From NCBI GenBank assembly GCA_014338405.1, contig JTDE01021263.1, positions 24,618-88,617 on the forward strand: a stretch of 64,000 nt of DNA, read 5' to 3'. Every line of letters begins with the position of its first letter. The stretch's first letter is position 1. Under the pieces are notes generated by a model. The model did no database searches, was not told the DNA's origin, and worked only from the letters and a program-made list of their open reading frames with translations. Source of the stretch: Paragonimus skrjabini miyazakii (Eukaryota; Platyhelminthes; Trematoda; Plagiorchiida; Troglotrematidae). Both the position numbers and the translations under genes were made by a program. Below, piece after piece: positions 1 to 13,231 of this stretch.

Positions 1-1535
1 TCCTACTCCGTCTTATCCTTAACGTATCGACAGACTGGAAATAACATCACTGTGGGAAAAACAACGAACTTTCCCTGACCCTCCTTTTAACCGCTCATAT
101 TTCTTCTTGAAACATTGTGTGCATCTATTCTGGACGTCGTCACTTATTCTCGTGACTATTTCCAAAACATTCTCTGTGAAACTTTTCCAAAACAAATTAA
201 ATTAGTCGAGGAGGATGTGACAGACTATCGATATATGCACGTCATTGAGTGACTATTTCATTTCATGTTTTCATCTTCTCTTTTCAGCTCCCGCACCACT
301 GTTGTTAGATGAATAAACCCTAACTCTTGGGCAACAGGTATCTAGTCAATCCCGAATGATCGCCCGCTTATCGTTTACCCACATGCAGGTCCAAGTGTTT
401 TCAATGAACATGCCTTTCAACATAACTGTTTTCACGCTTTTTCAGCGCCAGGTCTAGTAAATGAAACAATCCAGACGTCCGTTTCTGCGGCGGACGACAG
501 AGATGTACGCGGTAAACTTCTGTAAGGTAAAACATCAACGTTTTCAGGCAGTATGACAAAAATATCAACATACATGCAGTAAAGCGGTAAACTGCCCATT
601 ACTCTGTGCAACCCTTCTGTTTATTAATGAGACAATTTTGGGCTTGAATCTGAATGAGAAAATGCCTGTTCACGACCGACTGATGTTTGTATAGTCTTTC
701 TCCTGCTGTTGTACAGCGGCAGAGATAGGTCGAACGACGAAATGCTTATTTAAACAGAACAAGTCACGTCATCCAGCGCGACCTGGTAACGGAGGGAAGA
801 AAAAATCACCTAACACCCAGCGGACTCCAAGAACCAAGTTGTTACCATGAATGCATTTCGTAACGTCTACAGATTTCTACTACGCCAGTCAAAACCAGTG
901 CAACCTGCGTATACCGGCCACGGTCGAAGTGACCAACATTCGATCATATAGTCCGGTTCGCTGTTGCCAAAAGGAAATAACGCATGGCATATGATCCTTA
1001 TGATCACGGCCGGGTCATCCTTATCACACATGGTCACGGCATCATAGCAAATTCAGCGATGCAATAGGAGTGCAGATCCCAGACGACCCAGTAGTGTCTC
1101 AGTCCTAAGTGATCAGAAGATGTGATTTTGCTACTTGCACTTATTGTCGCTTTTAAATGCGTATTGATAACCTCCATATCTGCACTGACCAGATGAAGAA
1201 GTGCCGAAAACAAACCTTCGGCAAATCAACTCTTCTATGACTAAAAATTTATGCTCGTTTAGGTTCAACGTTTTGTTTCCTCTGCAGCTCACATAGCCGA
1301 TGGGATAATAATATAATAAAGATGACCAGAAATCCTCAAAACAGAGGATTTGAAATTCGTTCAACCTTCCTCTATGGACCGCAAACGTAGTATATTCGTA
1401 CGGCAGATGAATGTAAGCCCCCGGTATTCGACCATCGTTTTCTTCGCCAAATACCTTGCATAACAACGAGACTGGACCTTGAAGCGATGTGACGGCTTGC
1501 GCATCTCAATGATCTGTTAGACTAAACTGGACGGT
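1..1535. other. Intergenic sequence, no gene seen
   Basis: AT-rich sequence with no open frame that resembles a known protein, no splice-bounded exon, and no repeat I could match elsewhere in the window. The only longer open frame here, 1131-1466 (-), has no recognisable motif. Confidence 0.5.
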
Positions 1536-1934
1536 GTGACCACCAAACCACAAACACTCATACCAGGCAGGCCAACAGAGAGAGGTCCGACAAACCAGTC
1601 TCCTGGTCCTTCAGGTTGGGGGGATGACAACTTTCTCCGGAAAAAGTACCATTCTGGTACATTCCTACCAACCACTACCTTGCGGTACAGGCTTTTGAGC
1701 CAAAGGCTTTGGTTGAGAACCCTAAACGTTCTCCTGTTTAGGTCTGGGCGTCCAAGTACTACCTCGGCCCACACACAACCATGGATATTCACAATACTGT
1801 TAATTCCATCTTGCATCAGTCCCCTCGTAATATAAACCGGGCCGTCTTATCTCCCAAATACAACGGGGCGGATAGGCGCAAACATGCTACTGCGAACCAC
1901 TCCCCAACTGTCTTATCAAACTTAGCTCTCAGAC

Positions 1935-2292
1935 ACATCCCGATCCCCACTTGGAAAGTACAGTTAGGACATTTCGTTGTATCTGCTGATGCTCCAAATG
2001 ACCGTAGTTACATCAGCGCCAAGGACGCCTTTTATTCAGATCTGGCCGCTCTTTTTCGGTTGACACATAGTTCTGATATAATCGTTCTGGTCGGATATAT
2101 GAACGCCCAGGTCGGCTGCTTTGGTGAGGCCAAGTCTCGTTTAGATGAAAGGTTTGGGATAGCATCACATCGCTCGAATAATGCCGGGCGACTGTTACAG
2201 CTGTGCGCTGAGCATGAGCTATTTTTAGCCAGCACTAGCTTTAGACATGGTGCACGTCACTGTTACACTTGGTTCCCACTTTCTCCGAAATA
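1935..2292 (+). pseudogene. AP-endonuclease domain of LINE family 1 (decayed)
   Basis: The frame contains 'VGYMNAQVG', 'ERFGIASHRSNNAGRLLQLC' and 'LFLASTSFRHGARH', the signature of the exonuclease-endonuclease-phosphatase domain of trematode LINEs. The usual GDMN metal-binding aspartate is replaced by tyrosine (about 2092-2115), and the conserved S-A-Y-A-P-T block reads 'SADAPN'. This domain nicks target DNA to prime reverse transcription in active elements. Here it is truncated before the C-terminal D-H motif, so it should be inactive. Confidence 0.75.
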
Positions 2293-2999
2293 GGCTTGGT
2301 CTCAGATAGACCACAGCTGTTCGTTATAGGTGGCGTGGTTCGATTCAGGACTGTCGTTCTTATTAAAGCACATAGTTGGATTCAGACCATGCGTTTGTAC
2401 GTTGTCGTTTTGTTCTTACTTTCGCTGGGCAACGACCCTGCCGACAGCAACGACTGGCTGTTGAGAAACTGGCTTTGCCATTGGTAAAGCATAAGCACTA
2501 AATCACCGTAGAAAGCTACCTAACAGCTGCTGGGCCGAGATCTCACAGGCAATTTCACGAAGTCGGTACTGTAGCGAACGGCACGGGGGTACGCAGGTTG
2601 AACAAACAATGGATCTCGGAGAAATCCATGGAGTTGTTAGAAGGTAGACGGAACATTCCTCCTGGCCGTTCATATAACAAGTCTAGGAAAGATATCCGTA
2701 GGAAACTGAGACGTAGCCTAGACGCTGATCAGGAAGGCTTGGTTAATAAAGTTAAGTAAATGGAGATCGCTTTTGCCTCAAGAAACATCGGCAGATCCTT
2801 CAAGCTCATATGCGCCACTGGTCCCAGGCTACTGTCTATCAGTGAAGCTATCAGCGAGATAGATCGCGCACTCATCTACAATAAGTCCAGAAGGTTTGAG
2901 TGCTAGGCGGAACACTTTGAGGGTCAATTTAGTTGGCCCCCTGCTTCTACTGTGTTGCTACCCTAAATCTGTGATGTAGCACCCTGGCCAGTAGATTTA

Positions 3000-3895
3000 G
3001 CACCACCCACTGAGACCGGAATTCGCAATTGCATTTCGGCTCTCAAACGCAATGGGGCTCTCGGTCCAGATGATCTTGTACCGGCACTTTTCAAAGAAGA
3101 TGGGGAAGCGTTAGTAGATGTCTTGACGCGATTGGTTCAACTTGTGTGGACAAAGGAGACCATCCCTTCGTGCTGGGGTTACTCAACAATAGTTCCCATA
3201 TTCAGGAAAGGTACCAGGGGCTCTTGTGAAAACCATAGGATAACTAGTTCGACCCCAGTCATTACTAGGGTACTGGCATCCATTATACTGCTTCGACTCA
3301 CTGCAGTTTGGGAGGCAAACATTAGGGAAGAACAGGCAGGGTTTCGCGCTGGGCGGGGATGTGTATATCACATTTTTACTCTTCGTCAAATTCTGTAGCA
3401 ACATCATGTGCATCACTGGCCAACAGTGGCCGTATTTCTCGACCACGAAGGTGCGTTCAATTCGGTTAATCGATGTACACTTTTAGAGTCGCTTAAACGC
3501 AGGAGTGTACCGACCAAGTATGTGAACATACTGTCGGCGCTTTATTCCCATACCTCAGCTCAGGCTAAGGTTTACGGTGAACTGTCTGACAGTTTCAGCA
3601 CCAGCTGGAGTACGTCAAGGCTGTCCACTTTCACTATTTTTGTTTAATTTCGTCATAGACAAAATAATGGAGGACTGTCTGTAGCAATCAAGATACGGTG
3701 TGGACCTCCTACTTGATAAAAAATTGATTGATCTTGAGTATGCTGATGACAAGGTGTCTGACACTTTCCGAGCAGCACAAACAACAGTAAAGGCTATTTC
3801 GCGTTCTACTAAATACTTCGAAATGCGCCTTACAGCCTCAAAATACAAAGTGCTTCTGCAAGATTGTTGTGATTACGTAGATCAAATGTAAGATA
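3000..3895 (+). pseudogene. Reverse transcriptase of LINE family 1 (decayed)
   Basis: Recognisable RT blocks in order: 'NGALGPDDLVPALFKED' (about 3048), 'REEQAGFRAGRGCVYHIFTL' (about 3325), 'VAVFLDHEGAFNSVNRCTLL' (domain A, about 3425) and 'LIDLEYADDK' (catalytic YADD, about 3730-3755). The blocks lie in several frames with stops between them, so no full protein can be made. Typical LINE RT domain order; target-primed reverse transcription in the family. Confidence 0.8.
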
Positions 3896-4965
3896 ATGAA
3901 GTCATAGAGGTTGACCGGTTGGTGTATCTAAGAAGCTGTATTAGCGGCGATGACGGTGCAGAGAATGTAATAGAAGCGCGCGTCTCTAAGGCCAGGGCGG
4001 CGTTCGTTAATCTGTGGCATCTCTAGCGACAAAGAGATATCTATGTGGGTCTTAAGGGTCGCGTATATATTGGGCGACGGTGAGGGCTGTGTTCCTTTGC
4101 GGCAACGAGACCTGGCCGCTCAGGGTAATGGACGTGAACCGTCTTCAGATAATTGACCACCGATGTTTGCGTTCAATCGCTCGTGTCGAGTGGCATCAGC
4201 GAGTAAACAACGAGCAGGTCAGGAGGCGGGCATTTGGTAGTTCAATCCGTACACTTGCACAGACTTAGATGACTGGGTCATGTACTAAGGATGCTAGCTT
4301 GTCGTCCGCCATACCGAGCATTGTTGGCCGCCGCTGCGGCCGTCTGACGTAAGGTGCGAGGTGGACAGATGATGACCTGGCGTGGGAAAATGAAATTGTT
4401 CACGAAGGGATTGACCACTATAGATCGAGTTCGTTTCCCTAGCTGGGGCTCTCGCGATTCACAGAGTCGGCGGCTGGAGACGCTAGGTGAGATGGCGGTT
4501 AATCGAGCTCAGTGGCGTGAATGTTGTTGTTGTTTGTCCTCATTGTCTGTGTAGTGAGTGAACTTAGTGACGCCGGGCATTGAAAGCCGTAAGGAAGCTG
4601 TCTTGCTGATGATGTTTTACTCTCACGTATAGCACGGTTGTTTGTTTGCAAGGTGTAGGTACTTTGATTTTGAATGTTTGAATATAGACGAAGCTATTTT
4701 TAGTAGTTAGATACCTTCTTGTCCCCTTCTTTTTTTCTTCCCTCTTCCTCTATGTTTTTTTTCCTTCCTGATCGTGTGACAGTTAATCAGCAGTGTGAAC
4801 CACTGAAGTGTTCCTCTTTATGGTGATGATGATGATGGTGAATGTTACTACATCGAGTCTGTCCTGCCGTTCAGTGGGGCGCCTGAGTATGGGTTCTTTC
4901 ACCTTGGCGTGGTGCTCAGTTTTATGCACTGTGTTGATCTAGAGGTGTATGCTGACGGGATTCGA

Positions 4966-5150
4966 TTCCAATCATCATCGTCACCACCACAGACAACAAT
5001 ACGTTATTAGTTCACACTGATGCTTAACTGCCAGACAACCATGATGAAGGAAAACAAGCAAACCACATGTAGGAAAGGAGAGAAGAAACGTAGAAGACGG
5101 AGACCCAGAGACTTCCGTATTAAGATCCATGGTGACTCTGAAGCCGAATC
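4966..5150 (-). mobile_element. LINE family 1 3' tail, inverted fragment
   Basis: The stretch beginning with the CATCATCG-type run and continuing through 'TTCACACTGATGCTTAACTG' is the reverse complement of the family 1 3' UTR. The same tail starts the minus-strand copies at 10,344 and 18,255. It lies tail-to-tail with the plus-strand copy that ends about 120 bases upstream. No coding part remains. Confidence 0.7.
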
Positions 5151-5309
5151 TTGCGATCAGACCAGAGTGAAAGTCGCACTAACTCTCAAGACACAGGATT
5201 GTTTGATCGATGTGACCCAGTAATCAGCCGGCTTCGCGTTGTCGGAAACTACGTTGGTCAGTGTCTACTCACGCAGATCGGGTGAGCTTTGTATACTCAT
5301 CATATCGGC

Positions 5310-7850
5310 CTGCGCCTCAACAGATGATTATTCAGACGCCACCAAGAATGCGTTTTAAGACGCTGTGGTGGACTTTCAGATACACGCTGTATACCGTGAC
5401 TGTAGCATACTAGCCGGGGATTTGCGTGCCAAATTTGATCACCTTTCTGCACGTGCTGGTCTGTATGTTTGGTTAGCGGGGATACCGCGCTGACAATCGT
5501 AGAAGACAACTACTGCTGTGTACGTATTACAGTTTCTGTATTTCGAGCACCACGTTTCAACACATGCATCGTAACTGTCACATAGAGATCGCCCTGTGCA
5601 CTTCAGACGTGGACACAACTGTATCGTATAGCAGGCAGTTGCAGGTGGCGTCGCTCTGTTGAGGACTGTCGTGCATTTTGGAGCAACCACCTTGAATCGG
5701 ACCATAGTGTTGTACGTGCCTGTCATTTGTCCATATGCCACACTCGTGAATGCAATGTAAGTAGCTGACATTTGAGCGAAGAAAATGTAACATACACTTA
5801 CCAGGATGCATTGATGAACAAATTGCTCAGTTTGTTTGGGGTGAATGAAAAATTGGCAACATCTATAAAACTTGCTATGAAGAGGTATGTTTCGAAGGAG
5901 CCATGCAGTTGCGACAAAAGCGGATTTCTATCACGACGATTCCACCTGGTTGTGAATATAATGACGACCGTGGAGGACTTGAACACAATCCAGCTAAAAG
6001 CTTACTCAAAAACCATGAAGCGAAAAAAATGAAACGAGCCTTTTTACTTGGGAATGGAAGAAAACTTTTCTTTCGGATCCCTGGTTGTACTGATCATCGA
6101 GTTGGCGTATGTGGGAACATGTGTTAAAAAGATGACTCACGTATCACGAGCCAGTCGCGCCAAATTGACAGGTGGGCTGAAAATTTTGTGAAACAGTTCA
6201 GCTGGCCTCAACCAGATCATGTAGATTACGGAACCCGAGTGGTCACTTACTGTGTTCCTGACTGCTCTCTGTCAAAAATACATGTGGATCTAATGCTAAA
6301 TTCATTAAAGTGCGATAAGGAGAGATTGATATCAGAACTGGCTAAACTTTAGACGGTCTGAAAAGCTGAGGGTGTACCTCGTGAGTGGTGTTTGTCGTAA
6401 GTAATTCTCGTTTACGGAAAAGGGGCCCGAAGCCTGTGACAACTACACAGGCATCAGTTTAGTTTGTGTTAAGTCCAAGTTGCTCACTGACCACATTTTA
6501 CTCGGGCTGATTGAGTCCAGAGAGTCAGATAAGCGAAGAACAGACGGGATTTCGGTCCGCTCGGGATACGTTGTTCACATTTTCACCTTGCGACGGATCT
6601 TGGAGCATCGGTACTCTGACAGGTGGTCGACAGTCGTGGTCTTGTTGGACCTACAGGCTACTCTCCATTCTAATGATCGTAAAGTGCCCTGAAACCGCCC
6701 TCTTTGTAAAATAGGTTGGGGGAAATAATCGTGTTACGATTACTGTATACTCATTCTGCAGGAAAGTGCGGACAACTGTCTTGGGAGTTTATTCCTTGTA
6801 GTGGAGTTCACCAAGCGTGCCCGATCGCCTTCCTCTCATTCAATTTTGTCATGGAAGATATTCTGCAAGGGGCACCTTAAGAATCCAATGAGCTTGGTGT
6901 TGACCTTCCAGGCCTTAGGTTGACCGACATGGAGTGTGTGGATAACATTGTCTTATTTAACTCCTCCAGCGAAGACATGCGGACCATACTGAACAAGATG
7001 AGTCATTGGGCTGATTTGTGTGGAATGCATTTCGCACCTTCAAAGTGCTAAGTACTGCCTCAAGTCTGGCACATTCTCACTCCCACCCTCTTTATCGCAT
7101 GCAATCCGTTCGAGACTGTGGACACTTTCACGTACTTGCGTATCGCTATCTTGTCAGCTTGTAACAATGCTAATGAGACACTAGTGAAAGTAGCATAGTT
7201 ACAAATTGCCTGCGTCAGCTATGGTGTCCAAAAGACGTCTGGCTATCGCTAAAACTAAAGGGCACATAATTCTTGTGTGCGTTTTGTTTTGTTGTATGAT
7301 TCGGGAACATGGCCAGTTCATGATGATAATCTTTAATCCCCAGCAGATGGGACTGATCGCGTGGGCAATAAGCCACTCAACAGCGCGGCCGGAACGCTCG
7401 GGATGTGCAACCAGTTGGTCAGCTAATCGCATCGCACAGCATGTGGTGGTTGAGTCATGTAAACCGCATGCCAGATAAGCATTTACCAGACATTTTTCAC
7501 TGAGACCATCAACAGTTGAGTGAAACTTCTCAGTAGTCACGAAATATGAAGACTTTGACTGTCCCATTGAGTAAATTGGGTTGGTATCGCCTGCTGGGCT
7601 AGGGTCTACGTGATTACCAGCTAGAGATTGGAGACGCTATCCAAGTTAGCAATGTGCCACAATCTGTAGCGCACCTACACTCATACTGTTTTCACCTCTT
7701 CTGTTTAGCCTTGTTTTATCAATTTTTATCCCTCCTTCTAATAAATTATTGTAAGTTATTCTACGGCGCTGCTGAGGTGAACGACATCCCGAGCCACAGT
7801 ATCCTTTGGCCAGGCTCATTGCTGTTGCGAATAAATGGACAGGCGGATGG
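5310..7850 (+). mobile_element. LINE family 2, degenerate copy with EN, RT and 3' UTR
   Basis: This is a second LINE family related to family 1. The endonuclease remnant (5310-5745) keeps 'SILAGDLRAKFDHLSARAG' and, near its end, 'RWRRSVEDCRAFWSNHLESD'. RT blocks follow: 'CDNYTGISLVC' (about 6437), 'HIFTLRRILEHRYSDRWSTV' (about 6575) and 'LCGMHFAPSKC' (about 7020). The C-terminal block (7380-7640) and 3' UTR (7640-7850) match the copy at 22.5-23.1 kb, including the GAGGTGAACGACATCCCGAG-like segment before the end. About 700 bases between EN and RT (5770-6430) do not match the family and may be an insertion. Multiple stops; dead. Confidence 0.8.
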
Positions 7851-7854
7851 ATGA

Positions 7855-10340
7855 ATAGATTCCGTGACTGTGATCTGTCGTCGGACCGCCTCGGGTTGTA
7901 ATGCACTTATCAGCTCCTAATTGATGCTAGGCTCACGTCTGGGCAGTGGAATCAGTCTGTGCTGTCATTATAGCAAGTGTAATGGGAAACTGGGCGCGGG
8001 AGTTTTTGTTTCAGATTCAGGTGACGAATGGTCACTGTCTCTCCTTTTTCACCCTGGGCTAGCATGAGCGTACTTAGGAGTACACTCGAACAACTAAGGA
8101 GTTATATATCTCATTAAAACCGGTTCCAAAACGATGTACCACCTGGGTGAAGAACTGTTTGAAGTTGATTGTCGGTTTCAAAAAATAGCCGCTCATGAAA
8201 GGTTTCCCTCACAGCTGGGAGTAAAACAGGTTACACAGTACACTTCACAATTTTGTTGCTAGCATTATCACTCACCAAAATGTGCCATAGGAGCTATTAA
8301 TTCGTTATTTTGCTTGGGGGTTGTAAGGCGCAGTTCTATTGGTAACAGTACATCTACTATACAGGAGACTCTCTTGGTGTGAGAGCAGGATCTTATTATG
8401 TGTACACGTTAGTGGGCATGCTGAATATCAGAAACAGTTAGCACTCGATGACGGTAGGTGCCGTCATATCCGGGTAGACAGCGAACAGGAATCATGAATA
8501 TTCATCAATAATTGTTTGTGAGTATTTATTATCGGTTACGGTTAGAACACTCTTAAACTCCATATTCAATACGTTGAAAGGTACAGTATGTCTAGTGAGG
8601 GCTTCATTTGATGGGTTGTGGGATTCTGGCCTTTAGCCTACGCATGTCGAACAACGCAGAATAACGAATATAGAACGTATGAGACTAAACGTCTGAACGA
8701 CTCTCTGGTGATCGGTCAAATTATGGCTTCTGCAAGAGAGCGTTATGGACCGATGATACATAATGCAGGGGAGATAGGGCACTGGCTTTTTTTACTAAGC
8801 CGTACGTGACATTACGACCTTAGCATGGAAGTTCGTGACACCCTCGTTGACCTTATCATTATTGATATTCTTATGGTCTTGAATATCATCCTTAATAGCG
8901 ACCAAGTTGGGTGTATCAATTTTCGGGTTGACTGTAATCGATCACTGCTAATTTCATGGGCCGTTTGTTGGTAGGTGCCGGTACCTGAACATGCCAAGGG
9001 GGAAGTGCCAGTTCCACCTTTTCGTCAGTTGTAAGAAGGCCACTACTAAGAAGAATACCAGTGCAAACGTCTGATACTACAGAAGGCTTGATTTAATTAT
9101 AATTGCAATTCTTGTATCGTACACTAGCGTAACAATGCCATTGAGTGTTACCGGTTATTCAGGTGGAGGCCGTTGTTATTATATTATACGACTTCTCAAT
9201 TCTTCTTCTTCAATGTTTTCAGGCTATAGACTCCTAACTTCCGTTGTGAAAAACTTCGGTATTTTATAAGACATATAAAGGCATTGTGTTTACCGATCTC
9301 TCAGTAGTGGCATTCGAGAAGCTGGATAAAACCATCTCGACAGTCATAGAGGAAGACATGTGTTTGGATGATGTCGAAAACGGACACACCTTTTAGTAGT
9401 GATCCATTTTACCCCATTCCTTGTACGCCGTGCTTTTTGCAGGACAATGAAATTGGGATATCGATCATGACCACAAAAGTAGCGTTTGCTATTTACATCC
9501 GTCAGTAGTGTTCCCTACGAGGTTCGAATGCAGAACAAGGTTCTGAGAGTACTGCCGGGTTCGGATCCGAATTGGAACAGGAAGAGGAAAGTGATTGATA
9601 GGCTATTTCGACAGGTCGAGTCTCTTCGGAAGTAGATTATTAGTTTGATTGTCTATTCCCTAAAATCTGTGAGCTCACGCTGTTAGATCGATTTTCGTTT
9701 TATGGGCGCCTCTCGGATTACATCATGTTGGTGTTGTTAAGGGGACCATACTTAAAATTGTGGGCTTCGGGCAGTGGCCTCTGCTTTTGAAGGAACTAGA
9801 CACAATTGTATCCGTTCTGTCAGAAGGTGACGAATGAAAGCCTAGGTTGGGAGTCTTACGTATGTCTTATTAAGGATTGAAAGGACGCCTGAGAATTACA
9901 CAAACTGCAGTGTATCTATAAATAGACGGCGCAACGTAATTGGTAGGAATGTTGAGTTTATCGAGTTCATGTGTTTCGGCAACACTAAGGTAGTTTGTAA
10001 ACGGGTGGTCCCAATAAGTCCATTGTTTCGAAGATGTACAGGTTTACTGAATACCGGATAGTTTCGGTCGTGAAAAGCACTCCATTTTGAGATGATCGGG
10101 TGACCAAATTGTAACGTGATCAACAAACTAGCAGACGTCTTTATGCGAATCTGACAACCGCAATGTTGTAGCTGAATAGAAGGAAACTGGGGCCGTCCTT
10201 GTGTATGTACACACAACGTTAACTTCAGTACGCTGCCATCTCGAATAGTGCTTTTGAGCAACGGGTTGAAAAACCACGCGGCCCCCAGTCAGGCAAAAGA
10301 CAACTACTGCATTTTAGTAAAAACAACCGGAGGTTTCATA
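7855..10340. other. Intergenic or intronic sequence, no gene seen
   Basis: About 2.5 kb with only short open frames, none with a recognisable domain or a convincing acceptor/donor pair. The missing N-terminal exon of SLC33A1 could in principle lie here or further upstream, but I looked for a segment encoding its first membrane helix and did not find one. Confidence 0.4.
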
Positions 10341-10343
10341 TTT

Positions 10344-12850
10344 TACCATCATCATCATAGACAGCATTACATCACTGGTTCGCACTGACGCTTAACTGCC
10401 ATACAAACATTAAAATATAAGCCACAACTATAGGAAATGTGAATGGGACCTAAGTACCAAAAACAATTGTGTATATACTCAGGCATTTAACATCAAGATG
10501 CTTACACCTTTCAAACAAGCAATCGAGCTGCAAGCTACTGTAAGATTTCATCAGCGTTCACTGTTCCGCATCAGTCAGTGCACTTATACCACAAGCAACT
10601 CAGCCAAACGGCGACGCCATTCACGCTACTGATCCCGATTATCCGTCATCTCACGTGAGTTCTTCAGCCACCAACCCTGCGAGGGTCCCATCCTTAGAGG
10701 AGAACCCGACTTACAATGGCCAATCCCCCGGTAAATGATTTCAATTCTCTACACCAGGTCACTGCTTGTTCTCTTCACATCTAAAGCTAATTGGTTGAGA
10801 TACTGGCAAAGAGTGCTGGTTGTAGTAGAAAACTGGACGACATTCTTAATATTCGACCTATCTGTCTAATTCTGTGCAAGCCTAAAGACTGAACAAGAAA
10901 CTTGCTTGGCAATCACTACTAAATACCTTCATCCCAACCTCTTCGTTGTCTACCCTTTGGTGCTGCAGGACGCGATTGGTCGAGCGCAGATATCGAAGGC
11001 TAAACACTTCAAGACGACTCACGTCTTCGGACTTAAACGGCCAAGTTTCGCAGCTTTAAAGCGTCACACTTCACAGTTGCCTTTCATACGTGACCCCTAA
11101 TCTTCAGAGAGAGGTTGGTCTCATGAACTGTCTTCCTGATAGGCGGCTGCCATCTTAGCCCTGGAGATACCTATACTCCCATCATTGCTGATGGAGTCTC
11201 CCACGTAAGCAAACCAAGCAACAGTCCGCACAGTTTCATTATCTAACACGTAGTCTGGAACGAAACCCTGCTTGTTCCTCCACGATGTCTACGTCCTAAG
11301 CATGGGATCGACGAAATACAATTGAAGCATGAACCTTAGTTATAGCTATGATTAAGCTAATTCCTCTCACGGTTTTCACAGCAGCCCCTGTTTTTTTTTA
11401 AATATGGAAACCATTATCAAGTAACCCCAGCACAGAGGAATTTTCTCCGCCGTACATACGAGTCGAAACACCTGAGCCAGAGCCTCTACTAGTGCCTCTC
11501 CATCATTTCTGAGAAGTCCCAGCATGACGTCATCAGCGCCGGCAAACTTGTTGCGCTTGAGAACCAGAATGCGATAGCCAACCTAAGTTTTAATGGGTGG
11601 TTCGAAGTTTGCCGACCAGGGTACCAGATTGCAAGTTTGTGACAGTAACACAGTAGAAGTAGAAGACCACCTCAAATGGTCAATTAAGTGTTCTTCTCAA
11701 CTATCTAATCTTCTAGGCTTATAGGTGGACGTGTCCGCCTCGCTTAACGGTCGATCCACAGACTAAGCCCAAGTTTCCTACTGATATTCTTCCTAAATTT
11801 GCTATGTGTACTATCTTGAAGAACATTCCGTGTGACACCAAGGGACAATATTTTTCTGAAACTTAATGTTTGTCTGATCTATGAACCACCGCGCCGCATG
11901 CCAATGTATATGCTTCATGAACGGTCTGAGTTCTGGGTCTAGCAGCTGTAGGGGACTTCGTGATTAGAATTGTCGAATTTGCACTCTAGACCAGCTTGTT
12001 ACTTACATCTTACCGACAGCCTGACCAGCTTCTTAACAGTCAAACGCTGCTGTTGGTGGGGTCGTTACCCGGTGAAAGTAAGAGCAAAACAGTAACGTAC
12101 TAACACACGATCTGAATCCAAATATGTGCTCCTGTAAGAACAACAGTCCTGAACAGATCCATGCCATTTAGCACTAACAGGTATATAGTCTTTCTGAAAC
12201 CAGGTCTGAGTCACAGAGGAAGAGAGCCAAGTATAACTGGTGTTGACTAAAAATAGTCCGTGCTCGGTGCACAGTTGCAGCGGCCGCTCACCATTATCGA
12301 AGCAATGTGATCTTATGCCAAACCTGTCATCTAAACGAGATTCGGTCTTAGCTAAAAGGCGGAGTCCAGCGTTCATATCTCCGGCCAAACTAACCGTCAG
12401 AGCATAGTGCCGACCTAAGGAAAGGAGCAAACCCAAGTTAAGGGCGCCTTTGATATACACGTCTCTGCAGTCAGTTGGAGCATAGGCAGACATGCGGAAG
12501 ATATTTCAGAAGACTGGTCTGAAAAGAACCCGCCAAACGGATGGCGCAAAGCGTGCTGCCAACGGGGATCCAATCTATCAATACAGCTGTAGCCGTTGTG
12601 CTGAGAACTACAAATATTCCAGTTTGACCGGCCATGCGGTCATCCGAAGTGTTCAACTATTGAGTAAGCAGTGCGGATGCTGTCAGTTCAATATGCTGAC
12701 TACTATTTTGGATTCTGTTTTCTGAAATACAGCGAGCATTGATAATAAACCAGTCTAATGTCTGTGCGAGAGCGGCCTGCTCACCTATCCGTTTTCCAGT
12801 GTGAACGTTGAAATCAGCTACAACTCGCATTCCAAGCTTAACCAAGAAAC
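10344..12850 (-). mobile_element. LINE family 1, degenerate copy with endonuclease
   Basis: On the minus strand the element runs from an endonuclease at 12,850 down to the family 1 3' tail at 10,344 (CATCATCATCAT run). The RT part between about 12,050 and 11,200 is badly decayed, but blocks such as 'FAYVGDSISNDGSIGISRAK' (around 11,170-11,230) place it. The C-terminal segment 10,601-10,740 is nearly identical to an inverted copy at 13,590-13,780. Full of stops. Confidence 0.75.
12065..12845 (-). pseudogene. AP-endonuclease domain of LINE family 1, nearly complete but frameshifted
   Basis: From high to low coordinate: 'ADFNVHTGKRIGEQAALAQT' (start of the domain, about 12,830-12,760), 'STLCAIRLAGS' (about 12,560), then an open frame 12,493-12,065. 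That frame has 'SAYAPTDCRD', 'LAGDMNAGLRLLAKTESRLD', 'LQLCTEHGLFLVNTSYTWLS' and 'WHGSVQDCCSYRSTYLDSDR'. Unlike the 2 kb copy it keeps the GDMN acidic residue. The three pieces are in different frames, so it is not expressed as one protein. Confidence 0.8.
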
Positions 12851-13045
12851 CCTAGTCATTCACTCTGCAATAAACTGTAATGCGAATCATACGTGTGACA
12901 ATTATTAACCTATACGATTCGTTCTGATTTTTACATACAATTCGCATACGTCATGAACTTAGAAGAACCTGACGAGAATGACCAAAAAACGTTTTTGAAA
13001 CTAAATTCTTATGATTTCTGTGGAAGTGTGACGATGGTTGTTTGA

Positions 13046-13231
13046 TCAGAAAATCGCATGCATGTGAGTTTCCAAAATGTGCGCCGGCGAAAAGTCGCAT
13101 TGTTCAATAAACCTTGCTGTTTGATGGAGACAATGGTGGTCATACAGTGAGTGTCTTTTCATATCTCCGGCCACAAAGAACCAGGTTTCCTTACCATACA
13201 CCAGTAAAGACCGTACGCGAGCATTAGTCAC
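13046..13231 (-). mobile_element. LINE C-terminal fragment
   Basis: A 61-residue open frame contains 'NARVRSLLVYGKETWFFVAG' followed by 'LYDHHCLHQTARF', which matches the post-RT region of families 1 and 2 (compare 'KVRAVSFYGSETSPLRVEDV' of the 18 kb copy). It is isolated and short. It may belong to the 10.3-12.9 kb copy after rearrangement, or be a separate remnant. Confidence 0.6.

Larger units (their letters stand above)
1536..4850 (+). mobile_element. LINE family 1, long degenerate copy
   Basis: This is an APE-type non-LTR retrotransposon, probably RTE-like. Order of parts: a 5' portion without a clear motif (1536-1930), an endonuclease remnant (1935-2292), a linker, a reverse transcriptase (about 3000-3890), the C-terminal region with decayed 'ETWPLRVMDVNRLQIIDHRC' and 'QSRRLETLGEMAVNRAQWRE' blocks (4080-4555), and a 3' UTR. 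The UTR ends in the ATGATGATGATGG-type run at about 4829-4845 that recurs in every family 1 copy here. Many stops and frameshifts show the copy is dead. I place it in family 1 because its last 700 bases match the copies at 18.2, 23.4 and 39.3 kb. The clade name rests on general motif resemblance only. Confidence 0.85.
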
